This document shows, piece after piece, positions 1-7,359 of a stretch of DNA of 44,968 nucleotides. Position 1 is the first letter of the stretch. Each line of letters begins with the position of its first letter. The notes beneath the pieces are model-generated. The model did not search any database. It was not told where the DNA came from and saw nothing but the letters and a program-made list of their open reading frames with translations. The DNA lies in NCBI GenBank assembly GCA_025363315.1, contig JANYED010000269.1:1-44968 (forward strand), read 5' to 3'. The DNA comes from Polaromonas sp. Lineage in GTDB: Bacteria; Pseudomonadota; Gammaproteobacteria; Burkholderiales; Burkholderiaceae_C. Both the position numbers and the translations under genes were made by a program.

Positions 1-247
1 AAATATTGCCCTGCGCGAGATAGCGCACCCCGCCATGCACCAGCTTGGTCGCGCGCGACGACGTGCCCTTGGCAAAGTCGTGCGACTCGACCAACACAAC
101 TGAAAACCCGCGCGCAGCAGCGTCCAGCGCCACACCCAGCCCCGTCGCGCCGCCGCCTATGACAGCCACGTCGTAGACCGTGTTAACGGCCAAGCGCGCC
201 ATTAAGTCGCTTCTATCCGTCGGCAAAACTGACGTCACACCATTCAT
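1..247 (-). CDS. glpD: Glycerol-3-phosphate dehydrogenase, N-terminal part (cut by window edge)
   Basis: This is the first 82 codons of an FAD-dependent glycerol-3-phosphate dehydrogenase. The enzyme oxidises glycerol-3-phosphate to dihydroxyacetone phosphate at the inner membrane and passes electrons to quinone. The reverse strand reads an FAD-binding Rossmann loop (VIGGGATGLGVALDAAARG) followed by the GlpD-typical stretch GTSSRATKLVHGGVRYL. I translated it by hand because the ORF track omits it. The start at 247 is the first in-frame ATG but has no clear Shine-Dalgarno; an internal ATG 15 codons further in (before ARLAVNT) is possible. It is the last gene seen of the glycerol operon, 155 bp after the binding-protein gene. 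The C-terminus lies outside the window. Confidence 0.93.
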   Translation of the reverse strand, partial: MNGVTSVLPTDRSDLMARLAVNTVYDVAVIGGGATGLGVALDAAARGFSVVLVESHDFAKGTSSRATKLVHGGVRYLAQGNI

Positions 248-257
248 TTGAAAAAAT

Positions 258-278
258 ATCTGTTTATCGTTCGCTATA
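258..278. promoter_or_regulatory. Candidate GlpR operator half-site upstream of glpD
   Basis: The leader of glpD carries CGTTCGCT (268-275) in an AT-rich context. It shares the core GTTCGNT with two sites in the glpS/glpR divergent region. The E. coli GlpR half-site is ATGTTCGAT, so the match is partial. The assignment is by similarity and position only. Confidence 0.3.
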
Positions 279-363
279 AGCTGAGCAACTGACTACCAAC
301 ACTGCTCTGGTCATCCGCCGATCGCGCGGCAGACAACCTAAATGCCAGACCACCAACCAAATC

Positions 364-391
364 CGGCTTGAACCCCGCAGGGCTCAAGCCG
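364..391 (-). terminator. Hairpin between glpV and glpD
   Basis: CGGCTTGA pairs perfectly with TCAAGCCG, and an inner CCC/GGG can extend the stem. It lies 12 bp past the glpV stop on the transcribed strand. Only a weak T tract follows, so it may be a partial terminator or an mRNA 3'-end stabiliser that lowers glpD relative to glpV, rather than a full stop. Confidence 0.5.
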
Positions 392-402
392 AGCCACTCT
401 TT

Positions 403-2133
403 TCAACGCACCTTACCGTTTTTCCAGGCGTTCAACAGGGTCTCATACGCAATGGTTTCGCCTTTTGGCTTTTCATTCGCCAACTTTTTCCAGGGCGCGC
501 CCTTGTCGCTCAAGTACTTGTTCGGGTCACCCTTGGGATTGAGCTTGGGCGCGCAATTTGCCATGCCCGAACGTTCCAAACGCGCCATGACCTGGTCCAT
601 CTCTTCGGCCAGGTTGTCCATAGCTGCTTGAGGTGTTTTTTCACCCGTCACCGCAACAGCCACGTTTTTCCACCACAGCTGCGCCAATTTTGGATAGTCT
701 GGCACGTTGGTACCAGTTGGTGTCCAAGCCACGCGCGCCGGACTGCGGTAAAACTCAATCAGGCCGCCATACTTGTTGGCGTTTTGGGTGAAGAAGTCGT
801 GCCGGATGTCGCTGTCCCGAATAAAGGTCAGCCCGGTAATGGATTTTTTCAGCGACACAGTCTTGCTGGTCACAAACTGTGCATACAGCCAAGCTGCCGC
901 CACTTTGTCAGGATTGTGGTCTTTGAAAAATGTCCATGATCCAACGTCCTGATAGCCGTTTTGCATGCCTTGTTTCCAGTACGGGCCGTTGGGGCCAGGA
1001 GCCATGCGCCATTTGGGTGTGCCGTCATCGTTCACGACCGGCAGCCCCTTTTTCACCATGTCTGCAGTGAAAGCGGTGTACCAAAAGATTTGCTGCGCAA
1101 TTTGCCCTTGCGCAGGCACAGGGCCAGCTTCGCCAAACGTCATTCCGGTAGCTTCTTTGGGCGCGTACTTTTTCATCCAGTCGATGTACTTGGTCAGCGC
1201 ATACACAGCGGCTGGCGAGTTGGTGGCACCACCGCGCGACACTGAAGCGCCTTGCGGATGGCAACCCTCTGCATCCGCCCGAATGCCCCACTCGTCAACC
1301 GGCCTGCCGTTAGGAATACCAATGTCTGCAGTGCCCGCCATCGACAGCCACGCATCGGTAAAGCGCCAGCCAAGTGACGGGTCTTTTTTACCGTAATCCA
1401 TGTGTCCGTAAATCGGCTTGCCGTCAATCGTCTTCACGTCGTTGCTGAAGAATTCGGCAATGTCTTCATACGCGCTCCAGTTTTGCGGTACGCCCAGGTC
1501 ATAGCCGTACTTGGCTTTGAATTTGTCCTGCAAGTCTTTTCTGGCAAACAGATCAGCGCGAAACCAGTACAGATTCGCAAACTGTTGGTCAGGCAGTTGG
1601 TACAGCTTTTTGTCTGGCGCGGTGGTAAAACTGGTGCCAATAAAGTCTTTCAGATCAAGGCCAGGATTGGTGAACTCCTTCCCTTTGCCAATCATGTAAT
1701 CGGACAGCGCCAGAATTTTGCCGTAGCGGTAGTGGGTACCAATCAGGTCCGAGTCTGATATCCAGCCGTCATAAATGCTCTTTCCCGACTGCATGGAGGT
1801 TTGCAGTTTTTCCACCACATCGCCTTCCTGGATGATGTCGTGCTTGACTTTGATGCCTGTGATCTCTTCAAACGCTTTGGCCAGGGTTTTGGACTCGTAC
1901 TCGTGCGTGGTCAGCGTTTCAGACACCACAGAAATTTCTTTCACGCCCTTGGCCTGCAGCTTTTTGGCAGCGTCGATAAACCACTTCATTTCAGCAGTTT
2001 GTTTATCCTTGGACAGCGTCGACGGTTGAAACTCGCTGTCGATCCATTTTTTGGCTGCGGCTTCGTCTGCCCAGCCATGGCTGGCCATGGAACAAGCAAT
2101 AACGACAGCCGATATTGAATATCGCAACTTCAT
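403..2133 (-). CDS. glpV: Periplasmic glycerol-binding protein of the GlpSTPQV ABC importer
   Basis: This is an extracellular solute-binding protein of about 576 residues that captures substrate in the periplasm for the permeases encoded upstream. The ORF track starts 24 codons too early. The ATG at 2133 gives a clean signal peptide (MKLRYSISAVVIACSMASHGWA) and has a GGAG Shine-Dalgarno 8 nt before it. The size and operon context (two ATPases, two permeases, DUF2160, glpD, glpK) match the GlpV component of the glycerol ABC system described in Rhizobium leguminosarum. Glycerol as substrate is inferred from context and family, not from binding residues. Hairpins flank the gene on both sides, consistent with a separately stabilised, abundant binding-protein transcript. 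Confidence 0.88.
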   Translation of the reverse strand: MKLRYSISAVVIACSMASHGWADEAAAKKWIDSEFQPSTLSKDKQTAEMKWFIDAAKKLQAKGVKEISVVSETLTTHEYESKTLAKAFEEITGIKVKHDIIQEGDVVEKLQTSMQSGKSIYDGWISDSDLIGTHYRYGKILALSDYMIGKGKEFTNPGLDLKDFIGTSFTTAPDKKLYQLPDQQFANLYWFRADLFARKDLQDKFKAKYGYDLGVPQNWSAYEDIAEFFSNDVKTIDGKPIYGHMDYGKKDPSLGWRFTDAWLSMAGTADIGIPNGRPVDEWGIRADAEGCHPQGASVSRGGATNSPAAVYALTKYIDWMKKYAPKEATGMTFGEAGPVPAQGQIAQQIFWYTAFTADMVKKGLPVVNDDGTPKWRMAPGPNGPYWKQGMQNGYQDVGSWTFFKDHNPDKVAAAWLYAQFVTSKTVSLKKSITGLTFIRDSDIRHDFFTQNANKYGGLIEFYRSPARVAWTPTGTNVPDYPKLAQLWWKNVAVAVTGEKTPQAAMDNLAEEMDQVMARLERSGMANCAPKLNPKGDPNKYLSDKGAPWKKLANEKPKGETIAYETLLNAWKNGKVR

Positions 2134-2173
2134 GATTTGTCTCCAAAAGTTATACCCCCTGAACAAAGGTTGC

Positions 2174-2198
2174 AACGGCTCCAGGGGCGCAAGCCGTT
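2174..2198 (-). other. Intercistronic hairpin upstream of glpV
   Basis: AACGGCT and AGCCGTT form a perfect 7-bp stem with an 11-nt loop in the 88-bp gap between the DUF2160 gene and glpV. No T tract follows, so it is more likely an RNA processing or stability element than a terminator. Confidence 0.45.
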
Positions 2199-2221
2199 CC
2201 TTCAAAACTTTAGGCTCGCCG

Positions 2222-2530
2222 CTAACCCCGGCGCATCACCACCGTCAAAATGCCGAGTGACAACATGAAGCTGATCCAAATCGACGGCTCAGCTTCAAGC
2301 CCCAGCCAAACGACAAACTTTGCGCTCAGGCCGACAAAGGCCAGGTTGATATAAGCCATGGTGAGGAGCCCGATAAAAAGCCGGTCACCGCGTGTCGTTG
2401 CGATAGGCAAAAAGCCCTTGCGCAACGCCGTAGGTGACTTGAGTTCCCACACCGTCATCCCGGCCAACAAAATTGCAATCCCAACAAAAAACACGGCAAC
2501 GGGCAGTGTCCAGGCCATCCAGTCAAACAT
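2222..2530 (-). CDS. DUF2160 small integral membrane protein of the glycerol ABC operon
   Basis: This 102-residue protein has about three hydrophobic segments (roughly residues 8-26, 52-72 and 80-98) and the DUF2160 pattern, with WELKSPTALRKGF after the first helix. DUF2160 proteins are known chiefly as neighbours of glycerol-type ABC transporters. It sits 12 bp downstream of the second permease gene and before the binding-protein gene, so it is almost certainly co-expressed with the importer. Its function is unknown; a role as an accessory subunit or assembly factor is inference. The start has the purine-rich upstream stretch AAGGAGCCCC (complement of 2531-2540). Confidence 0.85.
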   Translation of the reverse strand: MFDWMAWTLPVAVFFVGIAILLAGMTVWELKSPTALRKGFLPIATTRGDRLFIGLLTMAYINLAFVGLSAKFVVWLGLEAEPSIWISFMLSLGILTVVMRRG

Positions 2531-2542
2531 GAGGGGCTCCTT

Positions 2543-3355
2543 TCATACGCGGCCCATCGCAAAACCTTTGGCGATGTAATTGCGCACAAACCAGATCACC
2601 ACTGCGCCAGGCAAGATCGTCAGCACGCCAGCCGCCGCAAGGGTTGCCCAGTCCATGCCCGAGGCAGACACCGTCCGCGTCATGGTCGCCACAATCGGTT
2701 TGGCGTTGACACTGGTCAGCGTGCGCGCCAGCAGCAGCTCAACCCAGCTGAACATGAAGCAGAAAAAAGCCGCCACGCCCACACCAGCCTTGATCAACGG
2801 CAAAAATATAGTGATAAAAAATCGCGGCAACGAATAACCATCGATGTACGCAGTTTCATCAATTTCGCGCGGAATGCCGCTCATAAACCCTTCCAGAATC
2901 CACACCGCCAGCGGCACGTTGAACAGCAGATGCGCCAGCGCCACGGCAAGGTGCGTGTCCATCAAGCCTACCGTGGTGTACAGCTGAAAAAACGGTAATA
3001 AAAACACGGCAGGCGGCGTCATGCGGTTGGTCAATAACCAGAAGAAAACATGCTTGTCGCCCAAAAAGCTGTAGCGCGAAAACGCATACGCTGCGGGCAA
3101 GGCCACCGTCAGTGAAATCACCGTGTTGATCGCTACATAAATCAGGCTGTTGATGTAGCCTGAATACCAAGACGGGTCGGTCAAAATTGTTTTGTAGTTG
3201 TCCCAGGTAAAGTTTTTCGGAAACAAGGTGAAACTGGCCAATATTTCGCCGTTCGTTTTGAACGACATGTTGACCATCCAGTAGATGGGCAACAATGCAA
3301 AAACGATGTACAGCGCCAAAAACACCGAGCGCTTTTGAAAGCCTGGCTTATTCAT
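2543..3355 (-). CDS. glpQ: Glycerol ABC transporter permease (MalG-type)
   Basis: This inner-membrane permease of about 270 residues belongs to the MalG/binding-protein-dependent transport family. It has an N-terminal helix (FLALYIVFALLPIYWMVNMSFK) and the cytoplasmic EAA-loop region around EIDETAYIDGYSLPRFFITIFLPL that docks on the ATPases. I prefer the ATG at 3355 (MNKPGF) over the track start at 3382. It overlaps the upstream permease stop by 8 bp and has a GGAAG motif upstream. It forms the transmembrane channel with the MalF-type permease encoded just before it. Residues are normal for the family, with no truncation. Confidence 0.9.
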   Translation of the reverse strand: MNKPGFQKRSVFLALYIVFALLPIYWMVNMSFKTNGEILASFTLFPKNFTWDNYKTILTDPSWYSGYINSLIYVAINTVISLTVALPAAYAFSRYSFLGDKHVFFWLLTNRMTPPAVFLLPFFQLYTTVGLMDTHLAVALAHLLFNVPLAVWILEGFMSGIPREIDETAYIDGYSLPRFFITIFLPLIKAGVGVAAFFCFMFSWVELLLARTLTSVNAKPIVATMTRTVSASGMDWATLAAAGVLTILPGAVVIWFVRNYIAKGFAMGRV

Positions 3356-4241
3356 GGGCTGCTTCCTTTTGCTGGGTACCAACGCGCTGCATCCAGTTGT
3401 ACAAAATAAAACACAGCAGCAAAATGATCAGAAAATAAATCAACGAGAACGCAGCCGCCGGCCCCAAGTCAAATTGACCCACCGCCTTCTGTGTCAGAAA
3501 CTGCGACAAGAACGTCGTGGAGTTGCCCGGGCCGCCGCCCGTCAGCACAAACGGCTCGGTATAAATCATGAAGCTGTCCATGAAGCGAAGCAGCACGGCG
3601 ATCATTAACACACCACGCATTTTGGGCAGCTGCACATAACGGAACACGGCAACCTTTGAGGCGCCATCAATGCTGGCTGCTTGGTAATAGGCATCGGGAA
3701 TCGACCTGAGCCCTGCATACCCGAGCAGCGCCACCAGCGGCGTCCAGTGCCATACGTCCATCAGCAACACCGTCGCCCAGGCGTGCGCAGCATTGCCGGT
3801 GTAGCTGTAGTCAATGCCCAGGCCTTGCAGGGCAGCGCCCATCAGACCAATGTCAGTACGGCCAAAAATCTGCCAAATGGTACCGACCACATTCCACGGA
3901 ATCAGAAGCGAGAGCGCCACAATCACCAATGTCGCTGAGGCCTTCCAGCCCGTTGCAGGCATCGACAAGGCCAGCAAAATACCTAGAGGTAATTCAACTG
4001 CCAGCACCGCCAAAGAAAAAGTTAACTGCCTGAGCAAGGCTCCTTGCAATTCCTCATCGCGCATCACCGCAGTAAACCATTCTGTCCCGACAAAGACTTT
4101 TCGCTCGGGCGAAATGATGTCCTGCACCGAATAGTTGACCACCGTCATCAAAGGCAAGATGGCCGAAAAAGCAACGCAGATCAGCACCGGCAGAACCAAA
4201 AACCAGGCTTTTTGATTGACAGGTTTGGTGGTGGTGCTCAT
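3348..4241 (-). CDS. glpP: Glycerol ABC transporter permease (MalF-type)
   Basis: This 297-residue permease has six predicted transmembrane helices, starting with AWFLVLPVLICVAFSAILPL, and the EAA-loop motif SIPDAYYQAASIDGASKVAVF. It pairs with the MalG-type permease encoded next. The start ATG has a GAGGAAA Shine-Dalgarno and overlaps the preceding ATPase stop as ATGA, so the genes are translationally coupled. Assignment to the glycerol system (GlpP of GlpSTPQV) rests on the operon. Confidence 0.9.
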   Translation of the reverse strand: MSTTTKPVNQKAWFLVLPVLICVAFSAILPLMTVVNYSVQDIISPERKVFVGTEWFTAVMRDEELQGALLRQLTFSLAVLAVELPLGILLALSMPATGWKASATLVIVALSLLIPWNVVGTIWQIFGRTDIGLMGAALQGLGIDYSYTGNAAHAWATVLLMDVWHWTPLVALLGYAGLRSIPDAYYQAASIDGASKVAVFRYVQLPKMRGVLMIAVLLRFMDSFMIYTEPFVLTGGGPGNSTTFLSQFLTQKAVGQFDLGPAAAFSLIYFLIILLLCFILYNWMQRVGTQQKEAAHE

Positions 4242-5314
4242 GGCAGAATTTCCTCGTTTTTATAAAAGCAGGTGTGCTCGTTCATGGCGTTTAGCCAGAC
4301 CTTATCGCCTTTTGTCCACCCTGTCATACCGGACAAAAGCCGCGCCTTCAAGGTCTGCCCGCCCAGCGTGGCGCTCAAGATCGTGTGCGTGCCCACGTCT
4401 TGCAGTTGCAACACGGTCGCGGGCAGCGCGCCGGACGAGTTGGCTTGCACAGGCTTTAAATACTCAGGCCGAATACCCAGCTTGATGGGGCCGTCGGGCA
4501 GCTGGCGGCCGGGCGGTATGTCCAATGTCAAGCCCGCGACTTCAACTCTGTCAAATTTAGCCTCGCCTGCTATGAAATTCATACCAGGCGAGCCAATGAA
4601 ATGGCCGACAAAGGTATGCCTAGGCCGTTCAAACAAATCAACCGCAGTGCCGACCTGCACCGCCCGGCCACGCGTCATCACCATCACCTGGTCAGCAAAA
4701 GTCAAAGCTTCAATCTGGTCATGTGTCACGTAAATCAGGGTCAGTTTGAGCTCATGGTGGATTTGCTTGAGCTTGCGGCGCAGTTGCCATTTCAGGTGCG
4801 GGTCAATCACCGTCAAAGGTTCGTCAAACAGCACGGCCGATACATCTGGCCTGACCAAGCCGCGGCCCAGCGATATTTTTTGTTTGGCGTCTGCCGCCAG
4901 CCCCGCAGCACGCTGGTTCAGCTGACTACTGAGCTCCAGCATTTCCGCAATTTCGCCCACGCGCTTGTTGATTTGCGCCATGGGCGCTTTGCGGTTGCGG
5001 AGCGGAAAAGCCAAATTCTCAAATACGGTCATCGTGTCATAGATGACGGGAAACTGAAACACCTGCGCGATGTTGCGCGCCTGTGGGGTGGCCCGCGTCA
5101 TGTCAATGCCGTCAAAGGTCACGCTGCCGGTTGAGGGCGTCACCAAGCCCGACATGATGTTAAGCATGGTGGTTTTGCCGCAGCCCGAAGGGCCTAGCAA
5201 AGCATAGGCGCCGCCATCTTCAAACGTCATTTTTAACGGCAGCAACGCGTAGTCGCTGTCTTGCTTCGGATTGGCGGTGTAGGCGTGGGCCAAATCAAGT
5301 TCTATACGCGCCAT
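4238..5314 (-). CDS. glpT: Glycerol ABC transporter ATPase with degenerate signature motif
   Basis: This ABC ATPase of about 358 residues is in the MalK/UgpC class with a C-terminal TOBE-like regulatory domain. The start at 5314 (MARIEL) is chosen because it lies 1 nt after the stop of the preceding ATPase gene; the track start at 5344 would overlap it. Walker A is GPSGCGKTT (about residues 41-49), the Q-loop is VFQFP and Walker B is AVLFDEPL with the catalytic Glu. The ABC signature is not LSGGQ: the equivalent position reads AADAKQKISLGRGL. Its partner ATPase has a canonical signature, so the pair looks asymmetric, with one site composed of a degenerate signature. Symbol follows the Rhizobium GlpT, not the E. 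coli antiporter of the same name. Confidence 0.88.
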   Translation of the reverse strand: MARIELDLAHAYTANPKQDSDYALLPLKMTFEDGGAYALLGPSGCGKTTMLNIMSGLVTPSTGSVTFDGIDMTRATPQARNIAQVFQFPVIYDTMTVFENLAFPLRNRKAPMAQINKRVGEIAEMLELSSQLNQRAAGLAADAKQKISLGRGLVRPDVSAVLFDEPLTVIDPHLKWQLRRKLKQIHHELKLTLIYVTHDQIEALTFADQVMVMTRGRAVQVGTAVDLFERPRHTFVGHFIGSPGMNFIAGEAKFDRVEVAGLTLDIPPGRQLPDGPIKLGIRPEYLKPVQANSSGALPATVLQLQDVGTHTILSATLGGQTLKARLLSGMTGWTKGDKVWLNAMNEHTCFYKNEEILP

Positions 5315-5315
5315 G

Positions 5316-6389
5316 TCAATGCACCCCCGCCATTGAGGGTGCATGTGTCAGGTGGCCATCGCTGTCAAACAGATACACCTGCGCTGGGTCTACATACAGT
5401 GTTGTAGGCTCGCGCAATTCAAACCGGTGCACGCCTGTTAGCTGCGCCACCATTTCACCGGCTGCCGTGCTGACGTGCAAGTAGGTGTCAGACCCGGATA
5501 TTTCGGCCAGCTCGACATGGCCTGGCAAATGCACCAATCCATCCCCCGGATGTACCCGCAAGGCGCTGGCGCGAATGCCGACGGTCAGGCGCTCACCCAA
5601 CCGCGCTGAGCTGGCCACCGGTAGCTCTAGCCAGCCGGCCAGTCGCACGCCTGAGCTCTCGGCACTGGCCGGTATCAAATTCATTGGCGGGTCACTGAAA
5701 GCTCTGGCCACGCGCAGCGATTGGGGCCGATGAAACACCTCGGCCGTGGGCCCGTATTGCAGCAGCTCGCCAGCATCCATCACGGCGGTGTAGCCGCCCA
5801 GCAAAAGCGCCTCGCCTGGCTCGGTGGTGGCGTAAATCACGGTCGAATTACCAGATGCAAACAGCGCAGTAAGCTCGTCGCGCAGTTCCTCGCGCAGTTT
5901 GTAGTCCAGGTTGACCAGCGGCTCATCCAGCAGCATCAGGGGCGCGCCTTTGGCCAGTGCTCTTGCCAGCGCCACACGTTGTTGCTGCCCACCCGACAAC
6001 TCTGCTGGCAAGCGGTCTAGAAAAACCTCGATGTGCAGCTTTTCTGCCAGCTCAAGAACGCGCGCAGTAACGTTTTTTTCGCCACGCAGCCTCAAAGGCG
6101 ACGCGATGTTGTCCCGCACGGTAAAAGATGGGTAGTTGATGAACTGCTGGTACACCATGGCCACATTGCGCTCGCGCACCGGCATGCCCACCGCGTCTTG
6201 CCCCTCCACCAAAACGCGGCCGCTGGTCGGCACATCCAGCCCCGCCATGATGCGCATTAAGCTGGTCTTGCCAGCCTGAGTCGCGCCCAGCAGCACCGTG
6301 ACCGCGCCACTGCGCGGTGAGATGTCCAGGCTGTGCAGCCAGGTTTCGGTCCCCACTTTTTTAACAATCCGCTCCAGACTCAACTGCAT
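5316..6389 (-). CDS. glpS: Glycerol ABC transporter ATPase (canonical)
   Basis: This 357-residue ABC ATPase is encoded by the first gene of the minus-strand operon. Walker A is GATQAGKTS (about residues 35-43), the Q-loop is VYQQF, the signature is the canonical LSGGQQQRVALARAL and Walker B is LMLLDEPLVNLD. The C-terminal third is a TOBE-like regulatory domain. It is expected to form a heterodimer with the next ATPase and energise uptake. The promoter must lie in the 169-bp region shared with the divergent DeoR-type regulator, where candidate operator motifs occur. Confidence 0.9.
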   Translation of the reverse strand: MQLSLERIVKKVGTETWLHSLDISPRSGAVTVLLGATQAGKTSLMRIMAGLDVPTSGRVLVEGQDAVGMPVRERNVAMVYQQFINYPSFTVRDNIASPLRLRGEKNVTARVLELAEKLHIEVFLDRLPAELSGGQQQRVALARALAKGAPLMLLDEPLVNLDYKLREELRDELTALFASGNSTVIYATTEPGEALLLGGYTAVMDAGELLQYGPTAEVFHRPQSLRVARAFSDPPMNLIPASAESSGVRLAGWLELPVASSARLGERLTVGIRASALRVHPGDGLVHLPGHVELAEISGSDTYLHVSTAAGEMVAQLTGVHRFELREPTTLYVDPAQVYLFDSDGHLTHAPSMAGVH

Positions 6390-6421
6390 GACACGCCTTT
6401 AAAACGACCGCCAGAAACAAC

Positions 6422-6443
6422 GCTTGAGAGCTTCAAGCTTTTT
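6422..6443 (+). terminator. Small hairpin followed by five T in the glpS-glpR divergent region
   Basis: GCTTGA and TCAAGC form a 6-bp stem with a 5-nt loop, followed by TTTTT on the plus strand. It has the form of an intrinsic terminator, but no plus-strand gene ends nearby. It may insulate glpR from antisense transcripts or be fortuitous. Confidence 0.3.
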
Positions 6444-6454
6444 GTCAGATGAAA

Positions 6455-6520
6455 ATTATTGTTCGATATTGTTCCTTTGTTATCAGGATTTACCCGTTAA
6501 TTGTTTTTTTCTGTTCGTTT
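6455..6520. promoter_or_regulatory. Divergent glpS/glpR control region with GlpR-like motifs
   Basis: TTGTTCGATATTGTTCC (6459-6475) contains TGTTCGAT, which equals the E. coli GlpR half-site core. CTGTTCGTTT (6511-6520) repeats the core GTTCGNT. Both lie between the divergent start codons in AT-rich DNA. DeoR-family repressors commonly bind such repeated half-sites at their own divergent promoters. I cannot place -35/-10 boxes with confidence. Confidence 0.4.
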
Positions 6521-6558
6521 AAAGATTTAAATGTGAGGTTTCGATTCAAAATAAGGGC

Positions 6559-7326
6559 ATGCATCCAAATCCAAGGCAGCTGACATTAATGACCGTAGTG
6601 CACGCTCAGGGTTCAGCGACGGTTGAGCACTTGGCCGACCAGCTGGGCGTGACCCTGCAAACAGTGCGACGCGACGTACAACGCCTAGCCGATGAAGGGT
6701 TGCTGGCGCGCTTTCACGGGGGTGTGCGGGTACCGGGCTCGACGGTGGAAAACATTGCCCACAAGCAGCGCGAAAGCTTGAACGCGGCTGGCAAAGCGCG
6801 CATTGCACGAGCGGTGGCGTCGGCGGTGCCCGATGGCTGTTCGCTGATTTTGAACATTGGCACCACCACAGAGGCAATTGCCAAAGAGCTGCGCCAGCAC
6901 AGCGGCCTGAGGGTGATCACCAACAACTTGAACGTAGCCCACATCTTGAGCACCAATACCAAAAGCGAAGTCATTGTGGTCGGCGGCGTGGTACGCGGCC
7001 GCGACTTAGGCATCGTCGGCGAGGCTGCAGTTGACTTCATTCGCCAGTTCAAGGTGGACATCGGGTTGATCGGTATTTCAGGCATTGAGGCTGACGGCTC
7101 GCTGCGCGACTACGACTACCGCGAGGTCAAGGTGTCGCAAACCATTATTGCCCATGCGCGTGAAGTTTGGGTCGCAGCGGATGTCAGCAAGTTTAACCGC
7201 CCGGCCATGGTCGAGGTGGCCAATCTGAGCCAGATTGACCGCCTCTTTACTGACGCTGAACCGCCTGAGCCCTTCCCCGCCCTGCTGGCGCAAGCCCAGG
7301 TGCGCTACGAGATTGCGCTGCATTGA
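6559..7326 (+). CDS. glpR: DeoR-family transcriptional regulator, GlpR-like
   Basis: This 255-residue regulator has an N-terminal DeoR winged helix-turn-helix (about residues 4-58, with ATVEHLADQLGVTLQTVRRDV) and a C-terminal sugar-phosphate sensor domain (DeoRC). The sensor domain includes the conserved NIGTTTEAIAKEL and VVGGVVRGRDLGIVGEAA segments. In glycerol systems the effector is normally glycerol-3-phosphate, which releases the repressor from DNA. It is divergent from the importer operon and 33 bp upstream of glpK on the same strand, so it probably regulates both arms. The chosen ATG has an AAGGG too close to act as a good ribosome site, so translation may be modest. Confidence 0.88.
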   Translation: MHPNPRQLTLMTVVHAQGSATVEHLADQLGVTLQTVRRDVQRLADEGLLARFHGGVRVPGSTVENIAHKQRESLNAAGKARIARAVASAVPDGCSLILNIGTTTEAIAKELRQHSGLRVITNNLNVAHILSTNTKSEVIVVGGVVRGRDLGIVGEAAVDFIRQFKVDIGLIGISGIEADGSLRDYDYREVKVSQTIIAHAREVWVAADVSKFNRPAMVEVANLSQIDRLFTDAEPPEPFPALLAQAQVRYEIALH

Positions 7327-7359
7327 CATCGCAGCCAGGCCATTTTTTACATAAACGCC

